A stretch of DNA of 64,000 nucleotides from Streptomyces sp. NBC_00249 (GCF_026342355.1 NZ_JAPEMV010000006.1:248001-312000); one strand, 5' to 3'; positions 31,473 through 42,906 are shown, counted from the first letter of the stretch. Numbers and translations are program-made. The notes: generated by a model not told the origin, from the sequence alone.

Positions 31473-34400
31473 GTGCTCACAGAGATCTCCGGCCTCATCC
31501 ACCACCGCGCCGTCTTCCTGCCCGCCGACCCGCCCCGCAACGGCAGGATCGCCTTCTGGCCGGCTGAGGGACAGGACGGACCGGAGAGGCCGGAGAAGCC
31601 AGAGGGACCTGAGGGGCCGGAGGGGTACGGGGGAGGCCCGGCGTGGGACGCCGAGGAGCTCACCGTCATCACTCCTGAGCTGCGCCGCGCGACGGTCCAC
31701 GCCCTCGTACTGCCCGTCGGCGCCGCCCTGCCCGTGCTCACCCGGGCCCGTGCCGCCGCCGGGTCCGCCTCCGCCTCCACGACGGCCGACTCGGACGCAC
31801 CCTCCACCGCGACCACCACCGCCGGAGCCTTCTGGGGGGCCGCCACGCTGCTCGCCCTGCGCTTCGCCGCGCGCGGCCTGCTGCTGCCCGGGCTGAGCCC
31901 CGCGGGCCACGACGCCTGGCGGATCGGACCGCTGGACGCCACCGACCTCGCGGAGGTACGGGAGCTGGCCGCCGCCATGCCGCCGCAGGCCCACTGCGTC
32001 CCCCTCGACGCCGGCGGCCGCCCCGCCACCGGCGACGCCGAGCCCGCCCCGGACCTCGACGGGGCGCCGCCCCGGCTGCCCGCGCCCGAGCCGCTGCTGC
32101 GGGCCTTCCTGGACGCGGTCGCCGACACCCTGCCCCGCTCCCCCGCCGCGCCCGCCGCCGCGGGCGGCCCCGCCTACGCGGCGGCCGCCCCGGTGTCCGT
32201 GCCCGCCGAGCCTCCCCGGACGTACCCGGCCCTGCGCGCCTGGGCCGCCGAGGTGGCTGCCGTCCACGACGCCGGGGTCCGGATCTCCCTCCGCGTGGAA
32301 CTCCGCACGCCCCCGGGCTCCGAAGCCACGCCCGGGGACCGGCCCCCGGCGGCCCCCGGTGCCGCCCCCGCCTTCCGGGCCGTCCTGCAGATCCACGGGC
32401 TCGCCGACACCGCCCTCGTCGCGGACGCCGCCGACGTGTGGGCCGCCTCGGGCGCCGCCGGGGCCGCCTTCCCGCCCCGCGCCCGCACCGACGCCCTGCG
32501 CGCGCTGCGCCGGGCCGCCCGGGTGTGGCCGCCCCTGACCCCGCTGCTGGGGTCGGCCGTCCCGGACTCCGTCGACCTCGCCGACGAGGAGGTGGCGGAG
32601 CTCCTCGGCGAAGCCGCCGAGGCACTCGCCGCCGACGGGGTCCAGGTGCACTGGCCCCGGGGCCTCGCCCGCAGCCTCACCTCCCGGGCCGTCGTCGACA
32701 CCCCCGGGGCCGGGACCGGCACCGGCCTCCTCTCCCCCGCCACCCTGCTCTCCTTCGACTGGCGCCACTCCCTCGGCGACCAGCCCGGCGACCTCACCCC
32801 GGCCGAACTCGACCGGCTCGCCGAGGCCCGGCGCCCCCTCGTCCGGCTGCGCGACCAGTGGGTGCTCGTCGACCCCGCCGCGGCACGCCGCGCCCGGGCC
32901 CGGCGGGACCGGCCCGTCACCGTCACGGCCGCCGACGCGCTGGCCGCCGTACTCACCGGTTCGGCCGAGATCGACGGCGTACGGGTCGACGTGACTCCGA
33001 CGGGGGCGCTCGCCCGGCTGAAGGAGCGGCTCACCGCCGACCCCGCCCGGGCGGCCCTCCCCCAGGCCCCGGCCGGACTGCGGGCGACGCTGCGCGACTA
33101 CCAGCTGCGCGGCCTGGCCTGGTTGGACCTGATGACCTCCCTCGGCCTCGGCGCCTGCCTCGCCGACGACATGGGCCTCGGCAAGACCGTCACCCTGATC
33201 GCCCTCCACCTGCACCGCGACCACCCCGACCCCACCCTCGTCGTCTGCCCCGCATCCCTCCTCGGGAACTGGCAGCGCGAGATCGAGAAGTTCGCCCCGG
33301 GCACCCCCGTACGCCGCTACCACGGCCCCGACCGCACCCTCGACGACCTGCCCGGCGGCTTCGTCCTGACCACCTACGCGACGATGCGCGCCGACGCTCC
33401 CGAACTCGCCGCCACCCGCTGGGGCATGGTCGTCGCGGACGAGGCCCAGCACGTCAAGAACCCGCGCTCCGCCACCGCCAGGGCCCTGCGCACCGTCCCC
33501 GCCCCGGCCCGGGTGGCGCTCACCGGCACCCCGGTGGAGAACAACCTCTCCGAGCTGTGGGCGCTCCTCGACTGGACCACGCCCGGCCTCCTCGGCCGCC
33601 TCGGCACCTTCCGCACCCGCTACGCCGAGCCCGTCGAGAGCGGCCGCGACCCGCGGGCCGCCGCCCGGCTGGCCTCCCTCGTACGGCCGTTCCTGCTGCG
33701 CCGCAAGAAGTCCGACCCGGGGATCGCCCCCGAGCTGCCGCCGAAGACCGAGACCGACCACGCCGTACCGCTGAGCCCCGAGCAGGCGGCCCTGTACGAG
33801 GCCGTCGTGCGCGAGACCCTCGCCGCGATCGCGGAGGCGGACGGGATGGAGCGCCGCGGCCTGGTCGTGAAGCTGCTGACCTCGCTCAAGCAGATCTGCA
33901 ACCACCCCGCCCAGTTCACCCGGGACGCCGCCGCCGGCCCCTCCGGCAAGCTGGAACTCCTCGACGAACTCCTCGACACCGTCCTCGCGGAGGGCGGGTC
34001 CGTCCTCGTCTTCACCCAGTACGTGGCGATGGCCCGGATCCTGGAGAAGCACCTCACCGCCCGCGGCATCGCCTCGCAACTGCTGCACGGGGGCACGCCG
34101 GTGGCGCGCCGCGAGGAGCTCGTCGACCGTTTCCAGTCCGGCGAGGTCCCCGTCTTCCTGCTCTCCCTCAAGGCCGCCGGCACCGGCCTCAACCTGACCC
34201 GCGCCGGGCACGTCGTGCACTACGACCGCTGGTGGAACCCGGCCGTCGAGGAACAGGCCACCGACAGGGCCTACCGCATCGGCCAGACCCAGCCCGTCCA
34301 GGTCCACCGCATCATCGCCGAAGGCACCGTCGAGGACCGCATCGCCGAACTCCTCGCCCGCAAGCAGGCGCTGGCCGACTCCGTCCTCGCGGGCGGTGAG

Positions 34401-34520
34401 GGCGCGCTGACCGAACTGACCGACGCCGAGCTGGCCGAGCTCGTCGCCCTGCGCCCGGCGCACATGGCGGCTCCGGTCCCCGCCCCCGCCCCCGCCCCGG
34501 CCTCTGGGAGCCGTCGATGA
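31473..34520 (+). CDS. SNF2-family DEAD/DEAH-box helicase
   Basis: 1015 residues from GTG 31473, with GAGGAA five bases upstream. The N-terminal about 520 residues are variable with an SNF2_N-2-like region. The motor has ADDMGLGKTVTLIAL, ADEAQHVKN, LTGTPVENN, and a C-terminal lobe ending in DRWWNPAVEEQATDRAYRIG. This is a Rad54/HepA-like translocase acting on DNA-protein complexes. The stop overlaps the SWIM gene by four bases (ATGA), so they are produced together. Confidence 0.92.
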   Translation: MLTEISGLIHHRAVFLPADPPRNGRIAFWPAEGQDGPERPEKPEGPEGPEGYGGGPAWDAEELTVITPELRRATVHALVLPVGAALPVLTRARAAAGSASASTTADSDAPSTATTTAGAFWGAATLLALRFAARGLLLPGLSPAGHDAWRIGPLDATDLAEVRELAAAMPPQAHCVPLDAGGRPATGDAEPAPDLDGAPPRLPAPEPLLRAFLDAVADTLPRSPAAPAAAGGPAYAAAAPVSVPAEPPRTYPALRAWAAEVAAVHDAGVRISLRVELRTPPGSEATPGDRPPAAPGAAPAFRAVLQIHGLADTALVADAADVWAASGAAGAAFPPRARTDALRALRRAARVWPPLTPLLGSAVPDSVDLADEEVAELLGEAAEALAADGVQVHWPRGLARSLTSRAVVDTPGAGTGTGLLSPATLLSFDWRHSLGDQPGDLTPAELDRLAEARRPLVRLRDQWVLVDPAAARRARARRDRPVTVTAADALAAVLTGSAEIDGVRVDVTPTGALARLKERLTADPARAALPQAPAGLRATLRDYQLRGLAWLDLMTSLGLGACLADDMGLGKTVTLIALHLHRDHPDPTLVVCPASLLGNWQREIEKFAPGTPVRRYHGPDRTLDDLPGGFVLTTYATMRADAPELAATRWGMVVADEAQHVKNPRSATARALRTVPAPARVALTGTPVENNLSELWALLDWTTPGLLGRLGTFRTRYAEPVESGRDPRAAARLASLVRPFLLRRKKSDPGIAPELPPKTETDHAVPLSPEQAALYEAVVRETLAAIAEADGMERRGLVVKLLTSLKQICNHPAQFTRDAAAGPSGKLELLDELLDTVLAEGGSVLVFTQYVAMARILEKHLTARGIASQLLHGGTPVARREELVDRFQSGEVPVFLLSLKAAGTGLNLTRAGHVVHYDRWWNPAVEEQATDRAYRIGQTQPVQVHRIIAEGTVEDRIAELLARKQALADSVLAGGEGALTELTDAELAELVALRPAHMAAPVPAPAPAPASGSRR

Positions 34521-35800
34521 GCAGCGCGTACGACCCGTACGAGATCACCTTCCCGGCGCTGCCCGCGCACGCGGGCCGTGCCTTCGCCGGGACCTGGTGG
34601 GGGAACGCGTGGCTGCGCGCCCTGGAGGACAGCGCCCTGGACGGGGAGCAGGTCCGCCAGGGCCGCCGGTACGCGCGCACGGGCGCGGTCGGCGCCGTGT
34701 CGGTACGCCCCGGCGGGCTGACGGCGGTGGTGCGCGACCGGGACGGGACGGCGCACCGGACCGACGTGCTGGTGCAGGAGTTCACGGAAGCGGAATGGGA
34801 CCGGGTGCTGGGTCTCGCGGCGGCGGAGTCGGGGTACATCGCGGCGCTGCTGGACTGCGAGGTGCCGCCGGAGCTCGCCGAGGAGGCGGCCGCGGCCGGG
34901 GTGGACCTGCTGCCGGGTCTCGGCGAGCTCGACCCGCGCTGCGACTGCGGCGAGTGGGACCACTGCCCGCACACGGCGGCGCTCTGCTACCAGGTGGCGC
35001 GGCTGCTGGACCAGGACCCCTTCGTGCTGCTGCTCCTGCGCGGGCGCGCCGAGCGGGACCTCGTGGACGAGCTGGAGCGCCGCAGCGCGGCCCGCGCGCA
35101 GCCGGAAACGGAATCCGCGGCGGCGGCCGACCCGGGCGTGGCGGCGGCGGAGGTGTTCGCGGCCGGGCGGAGCCTGCCGCCGCTGCCCGCGCCGCCGGAG
35201 CCGCCGGCGGCCGCGGGCCAGCCGCCGACGCTGGACACCGGGACCGAGCCGGACGGCCTGGACGTGGACGCGGTGGAGTTCCTCGCGCAGGCGGCGGCCT
35301 TCGAGGCGCACCGGCTGCTGGCCGAGGCGCTGGCTCCGGGCCACGCCTCGCGTGCCGTCCGGCCCCCGCTGACCGCCGCCGAAGACGCCGTACGACTCAC
35401 CGCGCAGGCCGGCGACTTCCGGGTCCGCTCGCGCCTGGCGGGAGCTTCCGGACGTGACCGGGCGGCCACCGAACGGGCCGTACGGGCCTGGGGCTTCGGC
35501 GGGGCCCCGGCCCTCGCGGTGCTGGACGAGGACTGGACGCCGGACCCCGCCGCCCTGGCCCGGGCCCGCTCCGCGCTGGCGGCGGCCTGGCCCGACGAGG
35601 AGGCCCCGGCGCTGCGGCGCACCCGCGCCCGCTGGACGGCACCGGACGGCGAACGCCAGCTCCGCCTGGCCCGGGACGGCCGCTGGTGGCCGCTGCGCCG
35701 CGAGGCGGGCCGCTGGACCCTGGCGGGCCCCCCGTCCCCCGACCCGGCGTCGGCACTGGCGGCACTGACCCCGGAGGACACCGGGACGGACGCGCCGTGA
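34517..35800 (+). CDS. SWIM zinc-finger protein
   Basis: 427 residues. The zinc motif CDCGEWDHCPHTAALCYQ near residue 140 has the CxC-x(n)-CxH spacing of SWIM domains. The remainder is Ala/Pro-rich with no enzyme motif. SWIM proteins are constant partners of SNF2 ATPases in actinobacteria and would supply DNA or partner binding. The overlap with the helicase stop supports a complex. Confidence 0.88.
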   Translation: MSSAYDPYEITFPALPAHAGRAFAGTWWGNAWLRALEDSALDGEQVRQGRRYARTGAVGAVSVRPGGLTAVVRDRDGTAHRTDVLVQEFTEAEWDRVLGLAAAESGYIAALLDCEVPPELAEEAAAAGVDLLPGLGELDPRCDCGEWDHCPHTAALCYQVARLLDQDPFVLLLLRGRAERDLVDELERRSAARAQPETESAAAADPGVAAAEVFAAGRSLPPLPAPPEPPAAAGQPPTLDTGTEPDGLDVDAVEFLAQAAAFEAHRLLAEALAPGHASRAVRPPLTAAEDAVRLTAQAGDFRVRSRLAGASGRDRAATERAVRAWGFGGAPALAVLDEDWTPDPAALARARSALAAAWPDEEAPALRRTRARWTAPDGERQLRLARDGRWWPLRREAGRWTLAGPPSPDPASALAALTPEDTGTDAP

Positions 35801-35981
35801 CGGGCGCGCCACAACAGGCAGCGCCCTGACCGGCGCGCCATGACGGCCGGCCCCGCGGACACCGCCGCCCGGCCTGGTTTCGGCGGGGACTGGCCGACGT
35901 AGCGCTTGTCGGGGCCCTGGACCCGAACGACGATGGGGGCGCTCCGCGATCCGCGGCGGCACGTTCCCTCGGGAGGGCGAC

Positions 35982-37292
35982 ATGGGCGATCCGTCGTTGG
36001 CGCTGCCGGGCGGCGCCGACCCCGCCGAACGGACCCGCGTCCTGCGCCGGGCGCACGCCGCGTTCACGCAGGACGGGCGGGTCGAGCCGCCGGTCCGGAG
36101 CGTGATCGCGCGGTCCTGGCGGCGGTGCGCGCGGGCCCGGGTCAGCCCGGAGTGCGCGCCCCGCCTGGAGCTGGCGGAGCCGGAGCTGCGGGCGTACCGC
36201 GCGCAGCATCCGCTGGCCCGGGTGATGCCGCTGTTCCGGGAGCTCGTAGGGGAGTTCGCCTCGCACGGGGCCCATCTGCTCGCGGTGTGCGACGCCCGGG
36301 GCGGGCTGCTGTGGGTCGAGGGGGAACCGGCCACGCTGCGCCGGGCCGAGCGGCTCGGTTTCGTCCCCGGTACGCGCTGGGCGGAGACGGCGATGGGCAC
36401 CAACGCGCCCGGCACGGCGGTCGCCGTCGGGCAGCCCGTGCAGGTCTTCGGGGCCGAGCACTTCAGCCGCCGCGTCCACCCCTGGACCTGCGCGGCGGCC
36501 CCGGTCCGCGACCCGGGCACCGGCCAGGTGCTCGGCGCGGTCGACATCACCGGCGGCGACGGGCTGGCCCACCCCCATTCGCTGGCCTTCGTCCAGGCCG
36601 TCGCGCGGGCCGCAGAGGCCCAGTTGGCGCTGCTCGCTCCGCAGCCCGACGCCGAGGCTCGGGACTCCCTGACCGCGCTCGGCCGTGACGAGGCGCTGCT
36701 GGTGCTGGGCGGCCGGCGGATCCCGCTGGGGCGGCGGCACAGCGAGATCATGGCCCTGCTCGCGCACCATCCCGAGGGGCTGTCCGGGGAAGAGCTGGCC
36801 TTCGCCCTGTACGAGGACGAGTCGGTGTCGGCGGTGACGCTGCGGGCGGAGATGTCCCGGCTGCGGGTGCTGCTGGGCGCGGGGGCGCTGCTGTCCCGCC
36901 CGTACCGCACGGCCGCGCCGCTGGAGGCCGACTTCGCGGCGGTGACCCGGCACCTGGCGGCGGGCGCCGTCTCGGCGGCCCTCACCCGGTACCCGGGGCC
37001 GCTGCTGCCCGCGTCCCGCGCGCCGGGGATCGTACGGCTGCGGCGGCGGATCGAGGACCAGGCGCGGGCGGCGGTGATCGCCCGGGCGGACGCGGGGCTG
37101 CTGTCGGACTGGGTGTGCGGTCCGTGGGGCGCGGAGGACCCGGAGGTGTGGCGGGCGCTGGCCGACGCCCTGCCCCCGCAGGGCCGGCCGGCCGCGCTGG
37201 CCCGCGTACGCGCCCTCGACGCCGAGCTGGGCGGCGGCCCGGCACCGGCCGCCCCGGGGCGTGCAACGTCTGCGCAACGCACCCCCGCCTAG
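35982..37292 (+). CDS. GAF-domain transcriptional regulator (acetoin/aldehyde type)
   Basis: 436 residues from ATG 35982, behind GGGAGG. The N-terminus VIARSWRRCARARVSPE and the GAF region FVPGTRWAETAMGTNAPGTAV and HFSRRVHPWTCAAAPV are those of AcoR-like activators. The sigma-54 AAA+ domain is missing. In its place residues 240-330 have an OmpR/SARP-like wHTH pattern with GEELAFALYEDESVSAVTLRAEMSRLRVLLG, here quoted by its landmarks EELAFALYE and LRAEMSRLRVLLG. It lies 56 bases upstream of an aldehyde dehydrogenase in the same direction and probably controls it. Confidence 0.82.
   Translation: MGDPSLALPGGADPAERTRVLRRAHAAFTQDGRVEPPVRSVIARSWRRCARARVSPECAPRLELAEPELRAYRAQHPLARVMPLFRELVGEFASHGAHLLAVCDARGGLLWVEGEPATLRRAERLGFVPGTRWAETAMGTNAPGTAVAVGQPVQVFGAEHFSRRVHPWTCAAAPVRDPGTGQVLGAVDITGGDGLAHPHSLAFVQAVARAAEAQLALLAPQPDAEARDSLTALGRDEALLVLGGRRIPLGRRHSEIMALLAHHPEGLSGEELAFALYEDESVSAVTLRAEMSRLRVLLGAGALLSRPYRTAAPLEADFAAVTRHLAAGAVSAALTRYPGPLLPASRAPGIVRLRRRIEDQARAAVIARADAGLLSDWVCGPWGAEDPEVWRALADALPPQGRPAALARVRALDAELGGGPAPAAPGRATSAQRTPA
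37261..37282 (+). promoter_or_regulatory. Candidate operator for the aldehyde dehydrogenase gene
   Basis: Two GCAACG repeats 11 bases apart, bounded by GTGC and GCAC, lie inside the last codons of the GAF regulator and about 67 bases before the dehydrogenase start. One helical turn between repeats suits a dimeric regulator. Inference only. Confidence 0.4.
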
Positions 37293-37348
37293 CGTCCTGC
37301 CCGAGCGCGGCCCGACGGCGGGCGGCGCCCGGCAAGGGGAGGAACACC

Positions 37349-38872
<1,524 letters not shown>

Positions 38873-38882
38873 GAAGTTGAGA

Positions 38883-38922
38883 ACGGTGCCTGACCTGCAT
38901 AAACGCCACGGTCGGGCACCGT
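38883..38922 (+). terminator. Hairpin terminator of the aldehyde dehydrogenase gene
   Basis: ACGGTGCCTGACC at 38883-38895 pairs with GGTCGGGCACCGT at 38910-38922, with one G-T wobble and a 14-base loop, 10 bases after the stop. Confidence 0.7.
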
Positions 38923-39484
38923 CCTCCGGCCTCGGGGAGGCAATCGAAACCGATCGATTCCAGAGTCACCTCTCTCCGATAACCCACCACCGACGCGCGG
39001 CATTGGCCCGCGAGTGCCGCCATGGCCGACGTAGACGGTGGTCGGCGCGTGGGCGGCGTTGCCGCACATGCTGTAGGTGGATCCGGGGGTGTGGCCGGGG
39101 GTCACGAAGGCGCGCGGTACCGAGACCCGGTACCGCAGCGGTGCCCCGCCGTCCACGGCCCGGTTGGCGGGGTAGTTGACCAGCCCGAAGGCCAGCGCGG
39201 CGACCGCCCAGCTCATGAGTGTGGCGGTCGCCCCGGCCCTGAGGAACGGACTCAGCATGCCGAGTATGAAGGGGATGACGATCGGGCCCATCAGGCCGAC
39301 CACCCGCCTGGACCCGAATGCCGGCTTCGGCAAGGGCTGACCTCCGGGCGCCAAACCGGTGGGCACGGCAGGCGCAATCCACGCCGTGCCCACCAACGGC
39401 AGGCCGACCTCGCAGCGTCACCTCCAACGTCCGTCGGCCGAAGGTTGGAGGCATCACCAACCCACCGACCACCGGAGCGAGCAC
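38923..39484. other. Decayed spacer with a possible permease remnant
   Basis: On the minus strand about 39130-39295 encodes GPIVIPFILGMLSPFLRAG and LMSWAVAALAFGLVNYP, which resembles the last membrane helices of a sodium/solute symporter, then loses any likeness. A 12-bp hairpin (39358-39369 with 39383-39394) and an operator-like palindrome CCTCCAAC/GTTGGAGG (39421-39428 and 39444-39451) follow. No intact gene is present. Confidence 0.45.
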
Positions 39485-39771
39485 ATGACCACCACACTGA
39501 TCACTGGAGCGAACAACGGACTCGGATTCGAGACGGCCCGGCGCCTGATCGAGACCCGGCACACCGTCTACGTCGGGGCACGCGATGCCCAGCGCGGTCA
39601 GGCGGCGTCCGATTCAACGCTGTCGACCCCGGCTACACCGCCACCGACCTCAACGGCCACCGCGGCACCAACACCGTCGAAGAGGGCGCGGAGATCATCG
39701 TCCGCATGGCCGCCATCGGAGCCCACGGCCCGACCGGCGGCTTCTTCGACAAGGCCGGCCCGGTCGTCTGG
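39485..39771 (+). pseudogene. Short-chain dehydrogenase, internally deleted and frameshifted
   Basis: The N-terminus TTLITGANNGLGFETARRL with GARDAQRGQAA is the NAD(P)-binding start of a classical SDR. At about 39603 the frame is lost, and the family's C-terminus appears in another frame (FNAVDPGYTATDLNGHRG, VRMAAIGAHGPTGGFFDKAGP). The catalytic Ser-Tyr-Lys region, about 130-150 residues, is missing. The start and upstream palindrome look intact, so this is a deletion in a once-regulated gene. Confidence 0.88.
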
Positions 39772-40292
39772 CAACCCAGACCGACTCCACCCAGGAAGAG
39801 GGAAATCGTGGTGCAACGCCTGGTACCGGTGACGGATCACGCAACCGCCTCCAGGGAACGAACGGGCCGGGCGCCGCTTACGGCCGCCCGCGTCGCGCAG
39901 GGTCGACCCGCGTACCGCGCTCGTTGTCCGGGCCTCGACGCGGCCCGGCCCGGCCCGGCCCGGCCCGGAGAGCTGGTGTCAGTGGGCGGGTACGAGGCCA
40001 GGCTGAAGTCCGCCTGGGAGGAAACCAACGTCGTCGCGCCCGCCGCTGACCGGGATGAGGCCCATGCCCTGCCGGGCAGCATCGCGGGCCGTCTCCTCTT
40101 CGCCTCCACAGACATTCCCCTTCAGGGTACGAGCGGTCACCGTGCGCGGCATGTCCGTCGTGGACGCCTGATCGGCCGCACGGGACGCGGATGCGGTCAG
40201 GCTCGTGGCGGTCAGGCTCGTGGGTGACTCGGGGCAGTGGCCCGGATGGCGCGGCAGGCCGGGCCTTGGGACCATTGCCCCGGAGGACAGCC
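39772..40292. repeat. Gene-free spacer with short tandem repeats
   Basis: Five CGGCC-type units occur at about 39941-39968. An exact 15-base tandem duplication lies at 40193-40207 and 40208-40222, just upstream of the next gene. No open frame here resembles a known protein. Confidence 0.5.
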
Positions 40293-42086
40293 ATGACTCA
40301 TGACCCGCCAGCGTCTCCGCAGTCTCCGTCGGACGGGCCACCGTCGCGCAAGGACGACGGCCGGGTGGACCGGCCTGGCGGCATGGAGACGGCCGGGGCC
40401 GGGGACGACGCTCCAGGGGATGCCGAGCGCGTCGAGCCGTCCCCCGGCTCCGGAAAGCGACGCCGGTTGCCCCACGTCACGCTGCCCGGCTGCTGGGGCG
40501 CGCTCGTCCTGGCGTGCTTGTCCTTCACTCCGTCGCTGCTTCCCCGCGGAGGCATCCTCCAAGGGCTGGTCTGTGGCATCAGCGCGGCCATCGGCTACGG
40601 GCTCGGCGTGGTCGCGGCCTACGTGTGGCGCGCTTTCGCCGACCGGGACGCGCGGAGCCCTTCGCGCAGGTCATGGCTCCTCCTGCTCGTCTGCACGATC
40701 GTGCTGTTCGGCGTCGCGTTCGGGCTCGGACAGTACTGGCAGCACGAGATCCGCGGACTCATGGGGGTCACCGAATACAACGTCCTCACCGCCGTTGCCT
40801 GCCCGTTCGTCGCCGCTCTCGTCTTCTGGCTCCTGCTGCTGGCCGGAAGGGGCCTCCGGCGCCTGTACCGCTGGGCCGCCCGCCTGCTCGGGCGCTGGAT
40901 CGGCCCGCGAGCGGCGCGGGTGGTCGGCTGGCTCCTCGTGGCGGGTCTGGCCTGGTCCGTGTTCAGCGGGCTGCTGCTGAGCGGCTTCGTGAACGCGGCA
41001 AACGAGGCGTTCTCGGTGCGTGACACGCAGACGCCGGAAGGCGTGCACCAGCCCGCGTCCACCCTGCGCTCGGGCGGGCCCGGTTCTCTGGTGCCGTGGG
41101 ACACGCTCGGCCGGCAGGGCCGGGCCTTCACCGGCAGCGGACCGTCGGCCCGGGACATCGGCGCGTTCACCCACCGCCCGGCGCAGGAGCCCGTCCGGGC
41201 CTACGCCGGACTGTCGACCTCCGACGACACGGAGAGCCGGGCGGAGCGAGCCGTCGCGGACCTCGAACGGGCGGGCGGATTCAAGCGCGCGAACCTGCTG
41301 GTGATGACCACCACGGGAAGCGGCTGGGTCGATCCCGCCGCTGTGGACTCGTTCGAGTACCTCGGCAACGGCGACTCGGCCACCGTGGCGATGCAGTACT
41401 CGTACCTGCCGTCGTGGCTGTCCTATCTCGTCGACCAGTCCAAGGCGCGCGAGGCCGGCCGCGAACTCTTCGACGCTGTCTACGACACCTGGTCCAAGCT
41501 GCCCCAGGACCAGCGTCCGCGGCTGTTCGTAGCAGGTGAGAGCCTGGGATCGTTCGGCGGTGAGACGGCCTTCAGCGGGGAGTACGACCTGCGCAACCGC
41601 ACCGCCGGCACCCTGTTCGCCGGTCCGCCCAACTTCAACACCCTGTTCCGCGAGTTCAGCGATCACCGCGACGCGGGGAGCCCCGAGATCGAGCCCGTCT
41701 ACAAGCAGGGGCGGACCGTCCGGTTCACCGACGACCCGACCACCGGGATGCCTCCGACGGACCGGCAGTGGGACGGCACGAGGGTGCTGTACCTCATGCA
41801 CCCTTCCGATCCGATCGTCTGGTGGAGTCCCGGCCTTGCCCTCTCCGAACCCGACTGGATCGGAGAGGCACCCGGCAAAGACGTGCTCGACGCCATGGTC
41901 TGGATGCCCTTCCTGACCTTCTGGCAGGTCACCGCCGATCTGCCGTTCTCCACGGGCGTACCGGACGGCCACGGCCACACGTACAAGGCCGCGTACGTCG
42001 ACGGCTGGAACACCGTCATGCGGCCGACCGGATTCACGGCGCAGGACCTGGACCGGCTGAGGGACATCATCCGCCCGAAGGGCTGA
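40293..42086 (+). CDS. Membrane alpha/beta-hydrolase (Abhydrolase_9 family)
   Basis: 597 residues from ATG 40293, behind CGGAGGACAG. A charged Pro-rich lead is followed by about five membrane helices (residues 70-245), then a globular hydrolase domain. The nucleophile elbow is GESLGSFGGE. An acid lies in LYLMHPSDPIVWW and a histidine in DGHGHTYK near the end. The domain pair matches the actinobacterial Abhydrolase_9_N/Abhydrolase_9 families, known in Mycobacterium and Streptomyces without a defined substrate; a cell-envelope ester is plausible. Confidence 0.85.
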   Translation: MTHDPPASPQSPSDGPPSRKDDGRVDRPGGMETAGAGDDAPGDAERVEPSPGSGKRRRLPHVTLPGCWGALVLACLSFTPSLLPRGGILQGLVCGISAAIGYGLGVVAAYVWRAFADRDARSPSRRSWLLLLVCTIVLFGVAFGLGQYWQHEIRGLMGVTEYNVLTAVACPFVAALVFWLLLLAGRGLRRLYRWAARLLGRWIGPRAARVVGWLLVAGLAWSVFSGLLLSGFVNAANEAFSVRDTQTPEGVHQPASTLRSGGPGSLVPWDTLGRQGRAFTGSGPSARDIGAFTHRPAQEPVRAYAGLSTSDDTESRAERAVADLERAGGFKRANLLVMTTTGSGWVDPAAVDSFEYLGNGDSATVAMQYSYLPSWLSYLVDQSKAREAGRELFDAVYDTWSKLPQDQRPRLFVAGESLGSFGGETAFSGEYDLRNRTAGTLFAGPPNFNTLFREFSDHRDAGSPEIEPVYKQGRTVRFTDDPTTGMPPTDRQWDGTRVLYLMHPSDPIVWWSPGLALSEPDWIGEAPGKDVLDAMVWMPFLTFWQVTADLPFSTGVPDGHGHTYKAAYVDGWNTVMRPTGFTAQDLDRLRDIIRPKG

Positions 42087-42123
42087 GCCGCCCGACCGCC
42101 ACGGGGCCTTTGCCGCCGCGCGG

Positions 42124-42906
42124 TCAGCGCAGCAGGAACCCGGCCACGTAGCCCAACGCATTGACCGCCCAGTGCAGGCCCATGGGAGCCAGCAGACTGC
42201 CGCTGCGGCGACGCAGCTCGCAGAACAGGACGCCCGCTGCCGCCGTGAACAGCACGGCCGCCACGGCCGCCAGGGCGCCGCCGAGCTCGGAGTCGCCGAA
42301 GACCGTGGTCAGGGCGGGTTTCGCCGTCGCCAGGTGCAGGGACGGCAGCACGTGCCACAGGCCGAACAGCAGGCTCGACACGGTGGTCGCCCATACCGCC
42401 CCGCGGTCGCGGCACACCAGACCGTAGAGCACGCCGCGGAAGGCGATCTCCTCCACCAGGACGGTGCCGACGGGGACCAGCACGAGAACACGTAGCATCA
42501 GCTCGCTCCCGCTCATCCCGTCGTACCGCCGGTCCTCGAACAGCGTTCGGGTGGCCGGCAACAGGGCCCCCACGAGGTAGACGGCGCCGACCAGGCCGAT
42601 GAGGACCAGCGCCCAACGGGCACCGCGGGCCAGTGTGCCGGGCGCCAGGCCCGCGTCCGCCCGGGTACCGCCGGCCCAGCGGAGCACACCGAGCAGCAGG
42701 ACGCTGACCACGACGGCCGTCACCAGGCCGAACAAGCCACTCCAGACGTGCATGACCAGGTTCGCGGCGACGAGAACAGCCACCGTGAGTCCTACGGCCG
42801 GCCAGGTGCCGATCCGTCTGAGGCATCGGCTCCGCGGTATGCCGCCCGCGGCACGGCGCCCTGGTACCTCGCGCCGCTCGGCATCGTCGGGGTCGCGGCA
42901 GGGCAT
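42124..42906 (-). CDS. CPBP-family intramembrane glutamic protease
   Basis: 260 residues from ATG 42906; the ribosome site is weak and an upstream start is possible. About seven membrane helices. Motif 1 LVEEIAFRGVLYG, motif 2 FGLWHVLPSLHL and motif 3 HWAVNALGY give the Glu-Glu, Arg and His set of the CAAX protease/bacteriocin-processing family. The substrate is unknown. Confidence 0.87.
   Translation of the reverse strand: MPCRDPDDAERREVPGRRAAGGIPRSRCLRRIGTWPAVGLTVAVLVAANLVMHVWSGLFGLVTAVVVSVLLLGVLRWAGGTRADAGLAPGTLARGARWALVLIGLVGAVYLVGALLPATRTLFEDRRYDGMSGSELMLRVLVLVPVGTVLVEEIAFRGVLYGLVCRDRGAVWATTVSSLLFGLWHVLPSLHLATAKPALTTVFGDSELGGALAAVAAVLFTAAAGVLFCELRRRSGSLLAPMGLHWAVNALGYVAGFLLR

Noticed and set aside
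39941..39968. CGGCC tandem units as a CRISPR-like or regulatory array
   Set aside because: Units are five bases without spacers; simple-sequence slippage explains them.
39837..40341. Minus-strand open frames upstream of the membrane hydrolase
   Set aside because: Composition is low complexity, there is no ribosome site and no family likeness; they overlap tandem repeats.
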